Shown: in pieces, positions 8,379-15,980 of the stretch
Layout of the letters: each line of letters opens with the position of its first letter
How positions within the stretch are numbered: position 1 is the first letter of the stretch
DNA from: Candidatus Dependentiae bacterium
GTDB taxonomy: Bacteria; Babelota; Babeliae; Babelales; UBA12411
Assembly (NCBI GenBank): GCA_003511165.1
Contig: DOJW01000004.1
Coordinates: forward strand, 140,038-204,037
Direction: 5' to 3'
Length of the DNA stretch: 64,000 bases
The notes under the pieces: generated by a model
What the model was told of the DNA's origin: nothing
Database searches by the model: none
Seen by the model: the letters and a program-made list of their open reading frames with translations, nothing else
Translations under genes and position numbers: made by a program

Positions 8379-8882
8379 TTAATATTTATCAAACTCTTCT
8401 TTTAATTTTTTATAAATATCTTTTAAATCAAAAGAAATCGGTTTTGTATCAAAAATTACTGCTATAAAATTAGCATCGCCGTTCCATCTTGGAACTATGT
8501 GAACATGCATATGAGTTGGTATTCCACCGCCACTAACTTTGCCCATATTTATACCGATATTAAAAGCTTCTGGTTTAAAAACTACTTTAATAATTTCAAC
8601 AGCTAAATTTGTCTCTTCCATAATCAAAGATCGAACATCAAGGGGTAAATCTGAAAGCTGAGCTTTATGATCAAGCGGCAAAACCATCAAATGTCCCGCA
8701 TTGTAAGGATAAAGATTTAACACAGTTACAGTATCAGCAGTTCTGCGCAGTACAAAATTTTGTTCATCATTTTTTTGCTTAAAAATTTCACAAAAAACAC
8801 ATTTGTCATCTGTAAATTTATTTTTGTCGCCAGTTACTTGCGCAACATAAGAATCACGCCATGGAGCGTATATTTTATCCAT
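8379..8882 (-). CDS. HIT-family nucleotide hydrolase or phosphorylase (Ap4A-type)
   Basis: Histidine-triad protein of the branch that acts on diadenosine polyphosphates or other nucleotidyl esters. The triad HMHVHIVPRWNGD gives H124, H126 and H128, the last attacking the alpha phosphate. Upstream come a CVFC pair (C28, C31) typical of the zinc-containing subgroup, the NLYPYNAGHLMVLPLDH strand, and FNIGINMG with the GGGIPTH loop. Length (167 aa) is typical. The start at 8882 has GGAG seven nt upstream. It sits 13 nt after aspS on the same strand and is probably co-transcribed; a link to removal of Ap4A made by aminoacyl-tRNA synthetases is plausible but inferred. Confidence 0.9.
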   Translation of the reverse strand: MDKIYAPWRDSYVAQVTGDKNKFTDDKCVFCEIFKQKNDEQNFVLRRTADTVTVLNLYPYNAGHLMVLPLDHKAQLSDLPLDVRSLIMEETNLAVEIIKVVFKPEAFNIGINMGKVSGGGIPTHMHVHIVPRWNGDANFIAVIFDTKPISFDLKDIYKKLKEEFDKY

Positions 8883-8895
8883 ATCAAACTCCTTT

Positions 8896-10671
8896 TTATT
8901 CTTTTGGTTTCAAAGTACTTTTGATATGTAACTCTTTTAATTGCTTTTCATCAACAGTTGATGGAGTTTGCATCAAAAGACATGTTCCCGTCTGTGTTTT
9001 TGGAAATGCAATAACATCGCGAATTGAATTGGTATTTGCAAGTATCATAATTATTCGATCCATGCCAAAACCTAAACCACCATGAGGAGGAAAACCTAAG
9101 TTCTGGGCTTCAAGCAAAAATCCAAAACTTTTTTGTGCAACCTCTGGTGTCATTCCAATAACTTTGAATACTTTAGCCTGTTCTTCGCTATCATAAATTC
9201 GAATTGTTCCGCCACCAATTTCTTCACCATTACATACAAGATCATAAGAACGAGATCTAATATCTTCAAGCTCCATATTTTCCCAACCTTTTTGCGGTTG
9301 AGTAAAAGGGTGGTTAACAGTTTTCCAGCGCTTATCTTCTTCATTCCACTCGAACATTGGAAACCGTTCAACCCAAGTGAATGCAAATTTTTCCCCGTCC
9401 ATCAGATCAAAAGCTTTGCCAAACTCAAGTCGTAATTTACCAAGAGCAGTCCAAGCATCTTTGTATTTTCCTGCGATGATAAAAATTGTGGAATCTTTTG
9501 TAACTTCAGAAACAATATTTTTAAATTGAGTTAAAAAATCTTTTGGCAAAAATTTAGAAATTGCAGATTCTGGCTCACCATTTTCATTGAAGCGAATGTA
9601 TACAAGGCCGGCAACTTTTAGCTGAGAGGTTGCAAAATCAACCCATCGGTCAAGCTCTGAGCGGCTAAACTTTTTATCATTCACAACAAGCGCACCAATT
9701 TTGCCTCCGCCTTCAACAACCGATTTTAAAAACTTCACATCAGTGTTTGCAAAAACATCTGTGACATCATTGATTTTTATACCAAATCTCAAATCCGGCT
9801 TATCATTGCCATAACCTGCAAATGCTTCATCGAATGTCATAGACGCAAGTGGAAGTTGTATTTTTATTCCTCTTACTTTTTCCCAAATTGATGCAATTAT
9901 TCCTTCAGCTACAGCCTTAACATCATTTTCTTCTACAAAAGACATCTCAAGATCAAGCTGAGTAAACTCTGGCTGACGATTTGCTCTCAAATCTTCATCG
10001 CGAAAACATCTAGCAATCTGGAAATATTTATCCATTCCGCTAGCCATAAGAATCTGTTTATAAACTTGAGGCGATTGGGGTAGGGCATAAAAAGTACCTG
10101 GCATCAGACGGGAAGGAACCAAAAAGTCGCGCGCGCCCTCTGATGTACTTTTGGATAAAATTGGAGTTTCGATTTCGTAAAAACCTTGATCGTTCATATA
10201 CTGACGAATTGCGAAAATCGCATCATGTCGAAGTTTGATAATATCATGATGCTTTTGATATCTAAGATCTAAATATCGATATTTCAAGCGAAGCTCTTCA
10301 TCAACTTTTTCTATGTTATCAAATTGAAATGGGAGGGGTTTGGACAAGCTCAAAACAGATAACTCATCAACTTGGACTTCTAATTTTCCAGTTTTCAACT
10401 TTTCGTTAATCAAATTTGGAGCTCTGTTTATTACTTTGCCTTTTATAGAAATCACATATTCATGTTTTAAACTTTGTGCCAAATCAAAAATATTATTTGG
10501 GAGTGTTTGAGGATTAAAAACCAACTGAACTAAACCTGTTCGATCTCGCAAGTCGACAAAAACAAGTCCACCATGATCTCTTTTTGTATTCACCCAACCT
10601 ACTAAATTAACCTCTTTACCAAGAAGTTTTTCGCAAACTTCTCCACAATAAGATGTACGCTTAAATTGCAT
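8896..10671 (-). CDS. aspS: Aspartyl-tRNA synthetase, bacterial type with GAD domain
   Basis: Class II synthetase that charges tRNA with aspartate. Domains: N-terminal OB-fold anticodon domain (about 1-110), class II core with motif 1 around the RHDAIFAIRQYMNDQGFYEIETPIL segment, motif 2 FRDEDLRANRQPEFTQLDLEMSF, an inserted GAD domain (about 280-420), and motif 3 GFGMDRIIMILAN near the C-terminus. Length 591 aa is normal. GAGGAG precedes the start. The anticodon-domain loop reads KRDHGG with His33, the residue found in non-discriminating AspRSs, whereas the E. coli-like discriminating enzymes have Leu there. This enzyme may therefore also make Asp-tRNA-Asn for a GatCAB amidotransferase, which is not in the window. 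Confidence 0.97.
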   Translation of the reverse strand: MQFKRTSYCGEVCEKLLGKEVNLVGWVNTKRDHGGLVFVDLRDRTGLVQLVFNPQTLPNNIFDLAQSLKHEYVISIKGKVINRAPNLINEKLKTGKLEVQVDELSVLSLSKPLPFQFDNIEKVDEELRLKYRYLDLRYQKHHDIIKLRHDAIFAIRQYMNDQGFYEIETPILSKSTSEGARDFLVPSRLMPGTFYALPQSPQVYKQILMASGMDKYFQIARCFRDEDLRANRQPEFTQLDLEMSFVEENDVKAVAEGIIASIWEKVRGIKIQLPLASMTFDEAFAGYGNDKPDLRFGIKINDVTDVFANTDVKFLKSVVEGGGKIGALVVNDKKFSRSELDRWVDFATSQLKVAGLVYIRFNENGEPESAISKFLPKDFLTQFKNIVSEVTKDSTIFIIAGKYKDAWTALGKLRLEFGKAFDLMDGEKFAFTWVERFPMFEWNEEDKRWKTVNHPFTQPQKGWENMELEDIRSRSYDLVCNGEEIGGGTIRIYDSEEQAKVFKVIGMTPEVAQKSFGFLLEAQNLGFPPHGGLGFGMDRIIMILANTNSIRDVIAFPKTQTGTCLLMQTPSTVDEKQLKELHIKSTLKPKE

Positions 10672-11015
10672 TTTTTTAACTCCTCAAAAATTGAATTTTC
10701 AATTTCGCCAACAATAAAAATTTATAACATAAAAAAATTTTAAAGTCTTTTGAAATAAGGTGATTGTAAATATCAATATTTTGGGGAAAAATAATAAAAT
10801 TTAGTCAAAATCTCTTGGATTTTATAAATTGTATGAAAAAATGTATTTTCTTACAAAATACTATTATTATTTAAGGATATTTATTAAAAAACGTTAAATT
10901 TTAACGCGACCCGGGAGTGTATTGCAAATTGAATTTTTTAATATAGACTATTAATAATACTCCTGGAAAAACTTAAAGCTAATCTTGAATTTTAATTTTA
11001 ATTAAGGAAATATTT
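10672..11015. other. Divergent intergenic region between aspS and the RING-protein gene
   Basis: A 344-bp AT-rich spacer that must hold promoters for both divergent genes; I cannot place -10/-35 boxes with confidence. It contains an imperfect inverted repeat (CCGGGAGTGTATT at 10911-10923 and AATACTCCTGG at 10956-10966) 50-100 nt before the RING gene start, which could be an operator or an mRNA leader hairpin. Nothing coding is visible. Confidence 0.5.
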
Positions 11016-12539
11016 ATGAAAAACACATTAAAATGGATATTTTTGGCTTGCGCCTTACTTTCATTGCAAGCACCAATGATTTTGGGAGGACCACTCCAAG
11101 ATGAATGCGGATTCTCAAGAGAACCAGAACGGGGAGACTTGAATTCAATATATCGCCTAAATAACGGTTTAAGATTTTTAAAGAACGATCTATTAGATAT
11201 CAGCCGGAGAAAATTGACGGGTAATTTTGCCAGAATTGCTGCAGGCTTAAACCTAATTAATTGCAATCTTTCTTTTGATGGCCCAGTTCTTGACTGGGAG
11301 ATTATAGCATCAGGTTTATTTAATATAAGAGGAACAAGTAATATTCGAGCATTTGAAATAATTAGTAACCATTTAGGTTCTATAGTAGCAGATATAAATA
11401 ATCTCCTAGAAGCAAATTTTTTATCACCAGCTCAAGTAAATGAAATAACTCACATGAAAGAACAAGCTTCACAAGCTACACGAAACATCCACGAGGTATT
11501 ATTTTTTGAGCAACCAGAAACAGTTATGCCATCCGAACCAGATTCTACCGCAGAATCGAGCGCATTCGCCCCACAACATGAGCCAGCAGCCTCTTCTTCA
11601 TCAAGCTCTTTTTATAGAAGAGAAGAAGGGTCAGCAACAGAGCCCAGAGATGAAGCAGCCATCAAATCTTTTAGTGATTTGATAGAGTTCCCAAGCGCAA
11701 CACAATATGCCACCTTACCAAATACTTCTGATACACGAGAAATGCCAGCACCGGCACCACGCGCGCGCTTGCGCCGAGAAGCAGCAGCCTCTTCTTCATC
11801 AAGCTCTCCAAGACCGGAAAGGCTTGAAGAAGCAGCTCCATCAGACCCAACTAGATCTATATTGCCACGCGAAATGCAAAGTATTTCAGATTCAGCCATG
11901 GCTATGCAATCTGTTATAGCGGCAAGAAGAGTTGTCACAGCAGGCACCATGCCTTCTCGCTTGCAGGACCGTCTTAGAGTTACAAAAGACGACGTAAAAG
12001 GAGAACAAGTTCGTGAATGTCCAATTTGTTCTGTGGCTATGATCGCTGATAATGCAACAGAATTACAAGAGCTAGGATTTTTACCTTGTGCACACTTTTT
12101 TCACTTTAATTGTATACACCCATGGGTAATAGGACATCATACTTGTCCAACATGTAGAAGACATGTAGAAGCATCTGAAATTCTCCGAATTATGCCACAA
12201 GCAGGACGACCTTTTGTTGCCGCAGATGCCTTGAGAGAAGCGGAAGATAGAACTCGCATTGAACTCGAAAGACAAGTAAATGGCATTCTTGAAAGACTTC
12301 AAAGAGAAGCTCGCGATAAAAGCATAGAACAATCTGTATTATATGGTGTTTCACCAGAAGAAATGCAATCAATTTTATATATTAAAGCCCTCCAAAACTC
12401 TTTAAATATTATGATGGACGAAAGCCAAATCCCAGAAGGAGCATCACTTGAATATGCGATAAAGAGATTTTTTGAAGAAGCTGATAAATGCCGAAACATT
12501 ATAACGGCAAGACATCCCGAGCTATTAAACTTATTATAA
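11016..12539 (+). CDS. Exported RING-H2 finger protein, candidate E3 ubiquitin ligase-like effector
   Basis: The protein (507 aa) starts with a Sec signal peptide (MKNTLKWIFLACALLSLQ..., likely cleavage near 24), after an AAGGAAA ribosome site. Residues 30-160 are a helical unknown domain. About 165-300 is a disordered Ser/Ala/Pro/Glu-rich linker with two poly-serine tracts. A complete RING-H2 finger follows: C335, C338, C358, H360, H363, C366, C377, C380, in the exact C-x2-C...C-x-H-x2-H-x2-C...C-x2-C spacing. A charged helical tail makes up residues 385-507. RING-H2 domains bind two zinc ions and recruit ubiquitin-loaded E2 enzymes. Bacteria have no ubiquitin cascade of this type, so a secreted one most likely works in a eukaryotic host. 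Ligase activity and host targeting are inference. Confidence 0.9.
   Translation: MKNTLKWIFLACALLSLQAPMILGGPLQDECGFSREPERGDLNSIYRLNNGLRFLKNDLLDISRRKLTGNFARIAAGLNLINCNLSFDGPVLDWEIIASGLFNIRGTSNIRAFEIISNHLGSIVADINNLLEANFLSPAQVNEITHMKEQASQATRNIHEVLFFEQPETVMPSEPDSTAESSAFAPQHEPAASSSSSSFYRREEGSATEPRDEAAIKSFSDLIEFPSATQYATLPNTSDTREMPAPAPRARLRREAAASSSSSSPRPERLEEAAPSDPTRSILPREMQSISDSAMAMQSVIAARRVVTAGTMPSRLQDRLRVTKDDVKGEQVRECPICSVAMIADNATELQELGFLPCAHFFHFNCIHPWVIGHHTCPTCRRHVEASEILRIMPQAGRPFVAADALREAEDRTRIELERQVNGILERLQREARDKSIEQSVLYGVSPEEMQSILYIKALQNSLNIMMDESQIPEGASLEYAIKRFFEEADKCRNIITARHPELLNLL
11584..11807 (+). repeat. 26-bp exact direct repeat inside the RING-protein linker
   Basis: The 26-bp unit beginning CAGCAGCCTCTTCTTCATC occurs identically at 11584-11609 and 11782-11807, 198 bp (66 codons) apart and in the same frame. 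Both copies encode the poly-Ser tracts (AASSSSSS), so the linker probably grew by internal duplication. Confidence 0.9.
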
Positions 12540-12552
12540 TAAATAAACTAAT

Positions 12553-12584
12553 AAAAAAGGGCGGAAAAATTTCCGCCCTTTTTT
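12553..12584. terminator. Bidirectional Rho-independent terminator between convergent genes
   Basis: Stem AAGGGCGGAAA / TTTCCGCCCTT flanked by A-runs on the left and T-runs on the right, so it works in both directions for the RING gene and the minus-strand beta-barrel gene. Confidence 0.9.
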
Positions 12585-12599
12585 ATTTTTCTATGTTTT

Positions 12600-14630
12600 T
12601 TAAAATTTATAATCAATACCTGCGTTCAATAAATAAGCAGTATTATTGCTCAAACGATAGTTTGCGGAATTTATTCCTGATTTATCTTTCAAATCAAGTT
12701 TTGCAAATACATCGCCTCGAAGTGGTAAACCCTTCATATCTTTGTAATATGTTCCAGGCAAGAAAATTGCAAAATCGGTGAAGAAGTTTAAATTTTTAAG
12801 CATTAAATACTTAACTCTAAAGTTCAACTCAACACCAAGGAATCTGCTTGCAAAATGATTTGGATCATAACCGTCAGTTGTGGCATTATATTTGTGTGAT
12901 TTGAAATTCTTAAAATAACCTAAAACGTTAGTTTGAATCATGCATTTTTTAATATCATGTTCAAGCGGAAACCATGTCAAACCTGTACCAAAATATTGCA
13001 TATCTGTAAACGAGCCGTCATCTCCAGCCTCTCTATCATTTGGCTGAATTGACATAGGACGCTTAAGCTTTCTAGAATCCAAAACAAATACGCTCGGCAC
13101 TCTAGATCCAGAATAACCTTCTTGAATACCTATAAAACCTTTATATTTTTTGTCTCTTTCTGTTGTAGAGTTTTTAGGCAAATGAGGGTTTTTATCACCA
13201 GATGCAAAACCATAAGCAAGCGCCGCTTTCAAATCTTGTTTTTTAAATGTATAAGCAGCATCTGCTACAAACATCCAGCCTACATATTTATTTTTGTAAG
13301 AAGGACGATATCGGTCTGTTGCGTTCCAAAGACCCGGAGCAAATTGATAATTATTCAAAGCTCTCAAATCATCCGAGCTTGCCATATTAAATGCACTATC
13401 AACATAGTCGGTATTAATCGACACAGAAGATTGAACAGCACTTGTTGCAACAGCAGCACTTCCACCTTGTGATGTTAAAACTTTGCTATATCTTCGAACA
13501 ACTACACCATCAGAGTTGGTAGAAAGTTCTAAAATATTCCTATCGATAGCATAAACAGTTTCGCGACCAAAGTTGAATGCGCCTTCCATTCCAAATTCAA
13601 AATCGCCTTTTGCATATTCAAAACCAAGACCCGTTGCTCCTAATTCGCTTTTGCCATCACCGTCAGTTTCTATCCATCTGTCTGAACCTTCGTTGTACAT
13701 CCAATATGGTTCTAAATTTAAAACTCCAAAGCTTCCAGTATCAACCGCTTTCCATTTGAATCTTGCTGCAAATAACTCATTATCTTTTCCATAACCTCTA
13801 TAAGGAGTAGCTTTTCTACCTATAACGTTTGATTTGATATGGTTAAAAGTTTTTGAAAGAGTGTCTGAATTTTCCTCAAGCCTTGCATAGTACAAATCGT
13901 AACTCAAACGGTTTCTTACGATATCGCCATAAAGATTAATACCCGGTGCGAATTGATCCGTGTTATACCCAGAAGAAATTCCCAAAAACTCCTTGCCTCC
14001 TGGACCATAAATATCACCCAAGGCAATCCCTCTACCAAGTGAAAATGGGAATAAACCCAATTTAAGATATTGCAATCTTTCATCTTCGCTTTTCATAAGA
14101 GGATTAAGGCTAAATTGTAACCATCCCTCTCGAAGTCCTATAAAAGGAACTAAAGCTCTATGACTGTGCTCTCCAACAACTGTATCTAAACCGTCAATTT
14201 TTATAGGTTCTTCAACAGTAGAGAATGCTTTTCCACTATCTCCCCAAACAGCTTTTGCTCGAAGATTGGTAAATACTTCTACAGCTTTATATCCGTACTT
14301 TTCTTTTCCAAAAGTAAGGTCGCCTGACATATCTACTGTTTGTTTAAAGTAATTGAATCTATCTGGAACATGTTTATTTAATAAAACAACATTTTTTGTT
14401 TGATAAGTTTCTATTTTTGTTCGACCACCAAAAGAAAGCTCTATATCTCCGTTTTTGATAGATAAATTTCCTTTTTCGATCAACCCTGCGCCAGAAGTAT
14501 CTTCTGCGCGTTCTTTTTCAATCGTTGTAGTATTGGTTTTTTTAATTTTTTTTACAGGCTCGCTTGCAGCGAGTAAAGAAACACCAAATAGACCAAAACA
14601 GATCGCTTTTTTAGTACTGTTTTTTAACAT
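12600..14630 (-). CDS. Predicted outer-membrane beta-barrel protein, 676 aa
   Basis: A large exported protein with a signal peptide (lysines, then ICFGLFGVSLLAAS) and an ideal AAGGAG ribosome site six nt from the ATG. The mature chain alternates polar and aromatic residues in short strands (for example IELSFGGRTKIETY, WLQFSLNPL, LSYDLYYARLEE, FGVLNLEPYWMYNEG, FEFGMEGAFNFG) and ends in a strand with terminal Phe (AYLLNAGIDYKF), the signature recognised by the Bam machinery. These features mark an outer-membrane barrel, possibly an alginate-export-like or porin-like channel; I cannot name the substrate. It is monocistronic, and the strong ribosome site suggests an abundant surface protein. A second, unrelated-looking barrel is encoded at 19620. 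Confidence 0.8.
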   Translation of the reverse strand: MLKNSTKKAICFGLFGVSLLAASEPVKKIKKTNTTTIEKERAEDTSGAGLIEKGNLSIKNGDIELSFGGRTKIETYQTKNVVLLNKHVPDRFNYFKQTVDMSGDLTFGKEKYGYKAVEVFTNLRAKAVWGDSGKAFSTVEEPIKIDGLDTVVGEHSHRALVPFIGLREGWLQFSLNPLMKSEDERLQYLKLGLFPFSLGRGIALGDIYGPGGKEFLGISSGYNTDQFAPGINLYGDIVRNRLSYDLYYARLEENSDTLSKTFNHIKSNVIGRKATPYRGYGKDNELFAARFKWKAVDTGSFGVLNLEPYWMYNEGSDRWIETDGDGKSELGATGLGFEYAKGDFEFGMEGAFNFGRETVYAIDRNILELSTNSDGVVVRRYSKVLTSQGGSAAVATSAVQSSVSINTDYVDSAFNMASSDDLRALNNYQFAPGLWNATDRYRPSYKNKYVGWMFVADAAYTFKKQDLKAALAYGFASGDKNPHLPKNSTTERDKKYKGFIGIQEGYSGSRVPSVFVLDSRKLKRPMSIQPNDREAGDDGSFTDMQYFGTGLTWFPLEHDIKKCMIQTNVLGYFKNFKSHKYNATTDGYDPNHFASRFLGVELNFRVKYLMLKNLNFFTDFAIFLPGTYYKDMKGLPLRGDVFAKLDLKDKSGINSANYRLSNNTAYLLNAGIDYKF

Positions 14631-14720
14631 TTAATCTCCTTGCATTATTTATTTTTTTTACTAGAATAAAGGCTTATCTAAAGAGATCAGAAAATTCTTA
14701 GATAGGTAAACGACAACACA

Positions 14721-14748
14721 TATTTAAATAGAATCTAGCTTTTGTCAA
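14721..14748 (-). promoter_or_regulatory. Possible promoter of the 676-aa beta-barrel gene
   Basis: Reading the minus strand, TTGACA (14748-14743) and TAAATA (14726-14721) are separated by 16 nt, about 90 nt upstream of the start codon. The -35 is consensus; the -10 is weak. Confidence 0.4.
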
Positions 14749-14877
14749 TAAAATTCTATTTACAAAAGCGGCACTAATAAGACACAATTGGAATAGTTTT
14801 TCACTTAGAATTTGTTTTAAAGTCTATCCACTTTGTTTATTTTTTATTTGATTTATAATGGAAAAATAGAGGTTTTT

Positions 14878-15918
14878 ATGAAAAAAAATATATTTGGATT
14901 AACTTTATCAGAATTTGAAAAATTATTTGTCGAATTAAATGAACCATCATTTAGAGCAAAACAACTTTGTGAATGGCTTTATCAAAAAAATGTTTTAGAT
15001 GTTGATTTGATGTCAAACGTCTCAAAATCGCTAAAAGAAAAAATTAAAGAAACTTTTACAATAGAAATGCCGCAAATACACAAAATTAGTGAATCTCAAA
15101 TAGACAATTCTTACAAATTTCTTTTCAAAACGCATGACGAACAGTTTATAGAGTCCGTTCTTATGCTACAAGAAGACCGTGCAACAGTTTGCGTATCTTG
15201 CATGATAGGATGTCCTTTAAAATGCGCATTTTGTGCGACCGGATCAGATTTGAGATTTGTGAGAAATTTAGATGCTGGTGAAATATTAGGCCAAATCTTA
15301 ACGATTCAAAATTTTATAAAAGAAAAAAATCTTGCAAAAAAGATTACAAATATCGTTTACATGGGAATGGGAGAGCCTTTATTAAACTTTATAAATGTTG
15401 AAAAAAGTATAGAGATTTTAATTAGCCAATGGGGTTTCCAATTTCCTCACACAAAGATAACAGTTTCGACCGCTGGAATAACAGACAAAATTGCAAAATT
15501 AATAGAAAAATTCAGAGTAAGAGTCGCAGTATCTCTACATTTTATCGATGATACTAAACGCTCACAGTTCATGCCAATCAACCAAAAATATCCACTTGGC
15601 GAATTGGTAGCAACTCTTAGAAGAATAGAATTAAGCAAAAGAGATTTTATAACAATCGAATATATCATGATAAAAGACGTAAATGATACCTTCCTTGATG
15701 CACAAAAATTAGGTTATTTACTAAGTGGAATACAAGTAAAAATCAATTTAATACCGCTCAATCCTACAAAGAGCTTCAATCATGAACCGTCGACAGAAGA
15801 ACAAATAGACAAGTTTATAAAATATTTATGGTCAAAAGGATTTGTCACAACAGTCCGCCGCAGCAAAGGCAAAGATGTCTCCGGAGCTTGCGGACAACTT
15901 GCTCTTAAAAATAAATAA
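14878..15918 (+). CDS. rlmN: 23S rRNA A2503 / tRNA A37 C2-methyltransferase, radical SAM
   Basis: RlmN methylates C2 of A2503 in 23S rRNA and of A37 in some tRNAs, by a ping-pong radical SAM mechanism. The radical-SAM cluster motif CPLKCAFC gives C112, C116 and C119; YMGMGEPLLNF is the SAM-binding GEP motif; and the C-terminal GACGQL carries the second catalytic cysteine. Length from the ATG at 14878 is 346 aa, typical for the family. An open frame extends 15 codons further upstream, but AGAGG sits before the 14878 ATG and the family begins around a short lysine-rich N-terminus. It is divergent from the beta-barrel gene and ends in a bidirectional terminator. Confidence 0.96.
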   Translation: MKKNIFGLTLSEFEKLFVELNEPSFRAKQLCEWLYQKNVLDVDLMSNVSKSLKEKIKETFTIEMPQIHKISESQIDNSYKFLFKTHDEQFIESVLMLQEDRATVCVSCMIGCPLKCAFCATGSDLRFVRNLDAGEILGQILTIQNFIKEKNLAKKITNIVYMGMGEPLLNFINVEKSIEILISQWGFQFPHTKITVSTAGITDKIAKLIEKFRVRVAVSLHFIDDTKRSQFMPINQKYPLGELVATLRRIELSKRDFITIEYIMIKDVNDTFLDAQKLGYLLSGIQVKINLIPLNPTKSFNHEPSTEEQIDKFIKYLWSKGFVTTVRRSKGKDVSGACGQLALKNK

Positions 15919-15944
15919 CACTAAAATTATAAAATAAATTTGAT

Positions 15945-15980
15945 AAAAAAGAGGCCGGTTTTATACCGGCCTCTTTTTTT
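15945..15980. terminator. Bidirectional terminator between rlmN and the PBP gene
   Basis: Stem GAGGCCGGT / ACCGGCCTC, loop TTTAT, with six A before and seven T after. It overlaps the last codon of the convergent PBP gene by 2 nt. Confidence 0.92.

Noticed and set aside
11612..11950. 112-codon minus-strand frame in the RING gene
   Set aside because: Mirror of the low-complexity Ser/Ala/Glu linker; no start signal.
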